Below are positions 5,188 through 10,067 of a stretch of DNA of 10,067 nucleotides, piece by piece. Made by a program: the position numbers and the translations under genes. Origin of the DNA: JAYEHK01 sp034659475 (GTDB lineage: Bacteria; Bacillota; Syntrophomonadia; Syntrophomonadales; Syntrophomonadaceae); contig JAYEHK010000153.1 in assembly GCA_034659475.1 (NCBI GenBank), positions 1-10,067 on the forward strand, read 5' to 3'. Position 1 is the stretch's first letter. Every line of letters starts with the position of its first letter. The notes under the pieces are model-generated. The model did not search any database. It was not told where the DNA came from and saw only the letters and a program-made list of their open reading frames with translations.

Positions 5188-7686
5188 TTATCTATGAAAC
5201 TGCTCCATCAAGCGTTTTGCGACGAATACAGCTGCACGGGCATCCTCTGAATAGGCATCTGCTTTGATTTTATCTGCATATTCCTGATTTAATACAGCAC
5301 CCCCAACCATCACATAGCAAGGAAGTCCCTGTTCCTTTACCCCATCTATCACATCCTGCATCCGGGGCATGGTAGTGGTCATCAATGCACTTAAGCCAAT
5401 AATATCGGCCTTTTCCTTTCGGGCCGCATCCAAAATCGTTTCAGCCGGAACATCCTTGCCCAGATCAACAACCCGGAACCCATAGTTTTCCAGTAAGACA
5501 ACAACGATATTCTTTCCAATATCATGAATATCCCCTTCAACCGTTGCCATCACAACAACACCCGTTTCCTGCCCGCCATCTTCAGCCAAGAGTGGTTTAA
5601 CAATGGCAAAAGCCCTTTTCATTGTCTCGGCCGCCCTCATCAATTGAGGAAGGAAATACTGTTTCTTATCATATGCCTCACCAGCTTTTTCAATCCCTGG
5701 AATAAGACCTTTATTGACTACCTCCAAAGGGTCCAGCTTTTCTTCCTGTAGTGCTTTATGCAAAAGATGCTCTATTTCTTCCTTATCGCCGGAATAAACC
5801 GTTCCTCTGATCTCATCCACGATGCCCTGGTTTTCCGGCACTTTTTCACGGACAGGAGACGGTGCCGACGTCACTTTCAGCTCCTTACCTGCTAACAAAT
5901 CAGGAATGTTACATGTCTCACAGACCGGGTGGCGCAGGCCCTTCTTGGCTTTATAGTCTTTGTATTGATCAATATAGGCTGAACAATTCTTATCACGATT
6001 TAGCAACACTGCGGTTGCCCGATTCGCATCCATCATACGGTCATCGAAAGGATTCATGATAGGCAAGTCCAAACCGGCTTCCCAGGCCATCGTCAGATAG
6101 GCCGAGGTTAAAACATCACGTGCAGGAAGTCCATGTGATACATTACTGATTCCCAGCACTGTCCCCACCTGAAAGTCTTCCTTAACTTTTCTTAATGCTT
6201 TAATGGTTTCCATTACCTGCCCCTGTTCAGCAGACGCTGTTTTAACTAGGCAATCAATATATATATCTTCATCCCGCAAGCCATAGCCCTTAGCTTTTTC
6301 GTAAATCTTTCTGGCAATGCGCAAACGTCCTTCAGCCTCATCCGGAATCCCGCTTTCATCCAGACATAAACCCAGCACCGCTGCGCCATACTTTTTTGCC
6401 AGGGGCAGAACAACCTCCAGATGAGAATCTTCCCCCGTGGTTGAATTAATGAGTGGACGCCCTATGAAGGTTTTGAGACCTTCTTCCAACGCACTTGCAT
6501 CCGTGGTATCTATCGACAGGGGACAGTCCACTGCGCCCTGAATAACCTCCACCGCCTGCTTCATCGCTTTGGCTTCATCAATCCCTGGAACGCCCATGTT
6601 TACGTCCAGTATTGGCGCCCCTGCCTCCACCTGTTTTCTGGCTTCGTCAGCTACTACCTGCATTTTTCCGTCTTTAATGTCCTGGGCCAGTTTTTTTCTG
6701 GCGGTTGGATTGATACGTTCCCCAATCATCGCCAATGGTTGATCCTCCCCAATGAAAACATGTTGAGAACGGGAAGCAAACGCAAAGTGATGTCTGGGCG
6801 TAATCTTACGCGGAGTGAGCCCTCTTAAAACAGACGCCATCGCCTGAATATGCAGCGGTGTAGAACCACAACAGCCTCCGATGATATTTGCACCTGCATC
6901 CTTTAAACGAATGGCATACTCGGCCATTTCGTCCGGACTGTCCGGAAATACCGTCTCATTATTAATCAATCGGGGAAGACCCGCATTGGGTTCAACAGAA
7001 AGATACAAACTGCTAAACTGGGCTAACTGCTTTATAACAGGCAGCAGTTCCTTTGCCCCTCCTGAACAATTTGCACCAATCGCCAGCGGTTGAAGTGCTT
7101 CCAAAACGATCATTGCCGTGATTGGATCGGTTCCCATCATGGTCCTTCCGTCCGTTTCAAAAGTCATATGGGCAATGACAGGAAGGTTCGTATTCTGCTT
7201 CGCAGCAATTAAAACAGCCCTCATTTCCCCAACATCTGTCATCGTCTCTATGGATATGAGATCTACTCCTGCTTTTTCGCACGCCATAACCTGTTCAGAA
7301 TACACCTCATAGAGTTCATCAAACGTTGCTTCCCCCATGGGGCGAAGCAGTTTACCAGTTGGGCCAATCGAAGCAGCGACCATCGCTTTCCCTTTCGCTG
7401 CACGCCTGGCTATTTTCACCAGTTCCCCATTGATTTCCTGCACACGATCTGCCAGATTGTATTCAGCCAGTTTATATCGATTAGCCCCAAATGTGTTAGT
7501 TTGAATAATATCTGATCCTGCTTCAACATACTGCCGGTGAATAGCAACAAGCGTCTCTGGATTTTCAACTCCAAACAGTTCCGGACATTGTCCCGGCCCC
7601 ATTCCCCGTTGTTGAAGCATGGTTCCCATAGCCCCATCCAAAAGCAAGACCTTCTGCTTCAATAAACTTTCAATATCAATGGACAC
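5188..7686 (-). CDS. metH: Cobalamin-dependent methionine synthase lacking the reactivation domain
   Basis: The 832-aa cytosolic enzyme moves a methyl group from methyltetrahydrofolate through B12 to homocysteine. The domains in order are homocysteine methyltransferase (about 1-300), pterin-binding (about 318-570), a linker, the four-helix B12 cap (about 625-705) and the B12-binding Rossmann domain (about 708-830). The first has zinc ligands C207 in 'GANCSGG' and C272-C273 in 'GGCCGSTP', and the pterin domain starts at 'IGERINPT'. The B12 domain has DIHDIG with the lower-ligand histidine H721, 'GLSAL' (764-768) and 'GGAVLN' (795-800). The roughly 330-residue AdoMet reactivation domain of the E. 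coli enzyme is absent, so oxidised cobalamin must be rescued by a separate protein, not seen here. This shorter form is common in anaerobic Bacillota. The linker carries an unusual C589-x-x-C592. The start is GTG at 7686, six to eight bases after AAAGGAG. It is the first gene of the tight operon. Confidence 0.93.
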   Translation of the reverse strand: MSIDIESLLKQKVLLLDGAMGTMLQQRGMGPGQCPELFGVENPETLVAIHRQYVEAGSDIIQTNTFGANRYKLAEYNLADRVQEINGELVKIARRAAKGKAMVAASIGPTGKLLRPMGEATFDELYEVYSEQVMACEKAGVDLISIETMTDVGEMRAVLIAAKQNTNLPVIAHMTFETDGRTMMGTDPITAMIVLEALQPLAIGANCSGGAKELLPVIKQLAQFSSLYLSVEPNAGLPRLINNETVFPDSPDEMAEYAIRLKDAGANIIGGCCGSTPLHIQAMASVLRGLTPRKITPRHHFAFASRSQHVFIGEDQPLAMIGERINPTARKKLAQDIKDGKMQVVADEARKQVEAGAPILDVNMGVPGIDEAKAMKQAVEVIQGAVDCPLSIDTTDASALEEGLKTFIGRPLINSTTGEDSHLEVVLPLAKKYGAAVLGLCLDESGIPDEAEGRLRIARKIYEKAKGYGLRDEDIYIDCLVKTASAEQGQVMETIKALRKVKEDFQVGTVLGISNVSHGLPARDVLTSAYLTMAWEAGLDLPIMNPFDDRMMDANRATAVLLNRDKNCSAYIDQYKDYKAKKGLRHPVCETCNIPDLLAGKELKVTSAPSPVREKVPENQGIVDEIRGTVYSGDKEEIEHLLHKALQEEKLDPLEVVNKGLIPGIEKAGEAYDKKQYFLPQLMRAAETMKRAFAIVKPLLAEDGGQETGVVVMATVEGDIHDIGKNIVVVLLENYGFRVVDLGKDVPAETILDAARKEKADIIGLSALMTTTMPRMQDVIDGVKEQGLPCYVMVGGAVLNQEYADKIKADAYSEDARAAVFVAKRLMEQFHR

Positions 7687-7974
7687 AAAACCACTCCTTT
7701 AGTTCTTTATCCTACCTGTCAGTATCATAATCCGTCTTACAGCAAACCTTATCGATAGTGTAAACCAAGATTCCCTTGGAAAAGTGAATAAGTCTTCTTG
7801 TTTGAATGAATCTTTCACCCACTGGGCACTTATGCATTCAAACTCACCACCAGCATCCGAATGTATAAACAAAATCCCCCTTATTACAGGAGGAAATATT
7901 ACCAGAGATGTTTTTAATTATTTGTGTTTAGTGACTCTATACCAGCAGGGGTTATCTATTTATACCGCACCAGC
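7687..7974. promoter_or_regulatory. 288-bp leader between tatA and metH, no recognised riboswitch
   Basis: Upstream of metH on the minus strand there is a 9-bp stem, GTTTGAATG/CATTCAAAC (7800-7808 and 7835-7843, 26-nt loop). A smaller hairpin, CCAAG-GGAAT-CTTGG, lies around 7764-7780. I see no SAM-I, cobalamin or T-box core, no intrinsic terminator after tatA and no convincing -35/-10 pair. The length is unusual against the 12-22 bp gaps inside the operon, so a promoter or leader for metH is likely here even though I cannot point to it. Confidence 0.35.
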
Positions 7975-8271
7975 TTATTCCTGATTTTTCAATAAATCCG
8001 CGGAGGTGGTCTCGTTCTCCGACACTTCATCTACTACTATTTCCACATTTGTCTTTACAGTTTCCGTTTTCGGTACTACCGATGGATCATCCAGTCGAAC
8101 CGCATCCTCAAATTCCTTCTTTACACCACTGGTTGCCTTCTTAAATTCATTCAGCCCTTTTCCCATCGACTTAGCTACCTCTGGCAATTTCCCAGGACCT
8201 ACAACGATCAACGCAATCAAAAGTATGAACACAAGCTCCCATGGTCCTATATTCCCAATAAAGCCAAACAT
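7975..8271 (-). CDS. tatA: Twin-arginine translocase subunit TatA/E
   Basis: The 98-aa protein has an N-terminal membrane helix at about residues 11-24 ('WELVFILLIALIVV'). A hinge GPGKLPE (25-31) and an amphipathic helix 'VAKSMGKGLNEFKKA' (32-46) follow. The tail is charged, disordered and rich in E, T and V. This is the standard TatA architecture. TatA protomers oligomerise with TatC to carry folded proteins, often cofactor-containing redox enzymes, across the cytoplasmic membrane. No tatC is in the window, so the partner must be encoded elsewhere. The ATG is preceded by GGGAGGTCATT. It lies 289 bp upstream of metH on the same strand with no terminator between. TatB- or TatE-like roles cannot be excluded from sequence alone. 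Confidence 0.93.
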   Translation of the reverse strand: MFGFIGNIGPWELVFILLIALIVVGPGKLPEVAKSMGKGLNEFKKATSGVKKEFEDAVRLDDPSVVPKTETVKTNVEIVVDEVSENETTSADLLKNQE

Positions 8272-8311
8272 AATGACCTCCCTGTATCAAATTTATTTAT
8301 TCGGTGATTCT

Positions 8312-8341
8312 ATTTTACCTTCCACAGTCATTAAATAGCAA
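8312..8341 (-). promoter_or_regulatory. Candidate sigma-A promoter for tatA
   Basis: On the minus strand, TTGCTA (8336-8341) and TAAAAT (8312-8317) are separated by 18 bp and lie about 40 bp ahead of the tatA ATG. The -35 matches 4 of 6 and the -10 matches 5 of 6 consensus bases. It sits between the gene and the left end of repeat element 2. The region is AT-rich, so chance matches are possible. Confidence 0.35.
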
Positions 8342-8561
8342 ATTTTTTATACAATTTCAATTATTCCATATGCATTTCGCATTAGACAGATAATCCGAAG
8401 TTGGGATAAGGGAACGAATAGACGCAGACTTTTTAGTTGGACAGTTGGTTAGTTGGAAAGTTGGAAAACTGGATCGTATTAGAAGTTAGAATGGGACAGA
8501 GGACCGATAGAACGCAGGCTCGCTTTTCTCGCACGCTGATCCGCTACGCGGCTCACTCTTC

Positions 8562-8753
8562 GAGTACCACCGATACTTCCTTCGGTCGTTATTAATGTTG
8601 CTGATTCACGCTGTTTTTTTGTATATTTTGGGGGAACTTCTGCCACCTCTGAATTGCCGGGAACTTTTAATTAACTAAAAACGTATTTCCAATTATTAAA
8701 ACAGCGTACATCAGCAACATTAATTACGACCAACGGGAGTATCAGTGGTCCCC
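8562..8753. repeat. Central long inverted repeat of element 2
   Basis: The arms 8562-8617 and 8698-8753 are complementary at 47 of 56 positions, enclosing an 80-nt loop. The innermost part of the stem includes a 15-bp perfect ATTAATGTTGCTGAT-type match. A diverged third copy of the arm (GGGGACCACTGAT ... TTGCTGCG) is at about 8899-8942, so this module has been reused within the element. Confidence 0.8.
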
Positions 8754-8796
8754 ATAGGGGGTGTGCCCGAAGGGCCAGCGTGCCCGCCTAGCGGGC
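8750..8796. repeat. Cluster of short GC-rich perfect hairpins
   Basis: Three consecutive minimal hairpins with 3-nt loops: CCCC-ATA-GGGG (8750-8760), GCCC-GAA-GGGC (8765-8775) and GCCCGC-CTA-GCGGGC (8782-8796). A fourth, CCGC-TAC-GCGG, lies in the opposite half at 8541-8551, and TCCCC-CTAAC-GGGGA is at about 8889-8903. They resemble REP/BIME-like palindromic units embedded in the larger element. Confidence 0.7.
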
Positions 8797-9021
8797 CTGT
8801 GTTCTATCGTTCCCTTGTTCCTTTCCAACTTACCAACTTACCAACTGTCCAACTAACCAACTATAAAAATCAGCGTCAATCATAAAAATCCCCCTAACGG
8901 GGACCACTGATGTTCGCTCCGCTCACTAATTAGGTTGCTGCGTTTATCAGCGTCTATTCAACTTCTCTTTTTGTTGCGCATTATCCGTCTAATTCGCAAT
9001 TGAAAGAACCAATAATAAATG

Positions 9022-9060
9022 CAAAAAACAGAGAGAAGAACTTGTGGTTCTTCTCTCTGT
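9022..9060 (-). terminator. Rho-independent terminator of the rightmost gene
   Basis: A perfect 14-bp stem (ACAGAGAGAAGAAC at 9028-9041 against 9047-9060, 5-nt loop) is followed on the minus strand by a run of six T (plus-strand A 9023-9028, one of which is shared with the stem). It lies 31 bp past the stop codon of the leftward gene ending at 9092. It separates that gene from repeat element 2. Confidence 0.9.
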
Positions 9061-9091
9061 CAATTCTATTTATTATATAAGCACTTATTGA

Positions 9092-10067
9092 TTAGGCCTG
9101 CACATCTGTATCTGTTGACTGTATCACCTCTTTGGGCGGACGGCCCAGGGCGAATAGAACGATCAGGACTAAGACGATAACGCCCAGACCATAGTTCATG
9201 GTGGCAGCAGTGTTATCCACACTTGGAGTCATATACATATAGACAACAGCTGACTCGGCTCCCTCAGGTTTACCAAGAAAAGTACTGGCCTGTGCTGCAT
9301 TATCCTTTAATGCAGATACGATTGCGGGAACCGATTGCATTGTGGTTAAGCCGGCACTAATTGTTTCCTTGGCCGTTCCAGACCCTGCTCCGATTTTTCC
9401 AGTCCCATCAATAATCATATCCACACCAGGAATAAGTTTACCATTCATGGCACTCTGGAAATATGACAATGCATAAAGAACACTACCCGGTTTTCCATTA
9501 ATCATAACCTTGGCAGGATTACCATTAGCATCTAGATTCCCCATGCCAAAGACCATCATTCCCAAACCGCCATTCACTTTTCCCAGGCTGTCAGACAATT
9601 TCTCGGTCCCGGCTGCAACCGTTGTCACGCTGGCCGGGAAAGGCATTGTACCGCCGGGAATAATAAGAGTTCCGCCATCTCTCAAAACCGTTACATTCGT
9701 GCCTATGGCAAATAGCTTAGGATTGATTGCTTGATCAATCACTGCTTCTGCCGGCGTACCTGCGAGCAAGCCCTTTAAATAATTTACATCATTATAAACA
9801 CTCGTTGAAGTGGACGGAGCAACCGATTCCTCACCTGGTTTACCCACAAAGGTTTCCAGACCGTTCAAGACCTGCTTCTGGCCTTCAAATGCAGGAATCA
9901 ACTGGGTGTCCATCGCCTTTTTACTCAACGTGACAGCCTCTTGAACACCCGGTTTGTTACCGTTGGCATCGGTTCCTTTTTCGGTGTCATAACTGGCTGC
10001 ATCAAACAGAGGATTTGACAATCCCAACCGAATCTTTTTCAGATTATCAATAAGAGAAGCAACCCCA
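9092..10067 (-). CDS. C-terminal part of a membrane-anchored, internally duplicated protein; function unknown
   Basis: The reading frame stays open to the right edge, with thirteen further codons before the TTG at 10027 and no ATG among them. This is therefore the 3' portion (about 324 codons) of a larger gene. The visible part is rich in G, A, T, N and P, lacks cysteine and looks extracytoplasmic. It contains alternating Leu/Gly helical stretches (LSDSLGKVNGGLG, about 144-156, counting from the TTG). A hydrophobic anchor (about 280-295) and a short charged tail, 'RPPKEV...', close the protein. Two related segments occur: NG-KPG...AM...LIP at about 23-45 and again at 177-200, and F-x-GKP...ES at about 60-68 and 250-259. 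These indicate a tandem domain duplication. The family is not recognised. A surface or transporter-associated protein of the YhgE/Pip or MMPL type is conceivable but unproven. Confidence 0.75.
   Translation of the reverse strand, partial: GVASLIDNLKKIRLGLSNPLFDAASYDTEKGTDANGNKPGVQEAVTLSKKAMDTQLIPAFEGQKQVLNGLETFVGKPGEESVAPSTSTSVYNDVNYLKGLLAGTPAEAVIDQAINPKLFAIGTNVTVLRDGGTLIIPGGTMPFPASVTTVAAGTEKLSDSLGKVNGGLGMMVFGMGNLDANGNPAKVMINGKPGSVLYALSYFQSAMNGKLIPGVDMIIDGTGKIGAGSGTAKETISAGLTTMQSVPAIVSALKDNAAQASTFLGKPEGAESAVVYMYMTPSVDNTAATMNYGLGVIVLVLIVLFALGRPPKEVIQSTDTDVQA

Larger units (their letters stand above)
8376..8998. repeat. Composite inverted-repeat element, copy 2 (623 bp)
   Basis: The left end (8376-8398, TTCGCATTAGACAGATAATC...) and the right end (8974-8998, read in reverse as TTGCGAATTAGACGGATAAT...) are inverted repeats. 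Both match the ends of the element at 96-650. TTAGTTGG arrays (8434-8466) face CCAACTAA arrays (8823-8862). A GTTGGAAAACT...TAGAATGGGACA block (8460-8498) is shared with 181-213 of copy 1. A 56-nt-arm hairpin sits at the centre (8562-8753). The motif CGATAGAAC-x-CAGG occurs in inverted orientation near 8504-8519 and 8797-8814. No coding frame is apparent. It fills the space between the tatA promoter region and the terminator of the rightmost gene. Confidence 0.75.

Noticed and set aside
7886..7931. AGGAGG followed by an ATG on the plus strand
   Set aside because: The ATG at about 7908 is too far from the AGGAGG and opens only a seven-codon frame.
7784..7984. Rightward 66-codon ORF between metH and tatA
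   Set aside because: It starts at GTG without a proper ribosome site, overlaps the tatA 3' end, and has low-complexity, non-protein-like composition.
9092..10027. TTG at 10027 as the true start of the rightmost gene
   Set aside because: The frame remains open upstream to the window edge and there is no ribosome site, so the gene is cut by the window and does not start here.

Overview
The window looks like chromosomal DNA from an endospore-forming, probably anaerobic member of the Bacillota (Clostridia or Negativicutes). The reasons are a BofC-type sporulation protein, strong AGGAGG-type ribosome binding sites with some GTG starts, a B12-dependent methionine synthase without the C-terminal reactivation domain, and moderate GC. 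The exact genus cannot be read from the sequence.

Layout, left to right. Positions 1-677 are non-coding and hold a 555-bp composite inverted-repeat element (96-650). Next is a leftward gene for a membrane-anchored BofC-like protein (678-1250). A roughly 500-bp spacer follows, holding what may be a decayed insertion-sequence end. A rightward orphan ORF of 66 codons (1747-1947) comes next, then a perfect 19-bp terminator hairpin (1976-2017). The hairpin probably serves both the orphan ORF and the operon converging on it from the right.

The core (2033-7686) is a tight leftward operon transcribed in the order metH, cysK, nadE, an isoprenylcysteine-methyltransferase-like gene, and yebC. Its intergenic gaps are 12-22 bp, and each gene has its own Shine-Dalgarno sequence. 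MetH makes methionine from homocysteine and CysK makes cysteine from an activated serine plus sulfide. NadE makes NAD, the fourth product is a membrane methyltransferase, and YebC is a conserved regulator or translation factor. tatA lies 289 bp upstream of metH on the same strand with a plausible promoter. No terminator separates the two, so tatA could be a distal first gene.

From 8376 to 8998 there is a second copy (623 bp) of the element family seen at 96-650. It has the same terminal motif, the same TTGG/CCAA 8-mer arrays and many nested hairpins. At the right edge is the 3' part of a leftward gene for a C-terminally membrane-anchored, internally duplicated protein of unknown function, followed by its own terminator.

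The metabolic genes are conventional. The most unusual content is the pair of long, non-coding, composite palindromic elements at operon borders. They share ends and internal modules but have no coding capacity.
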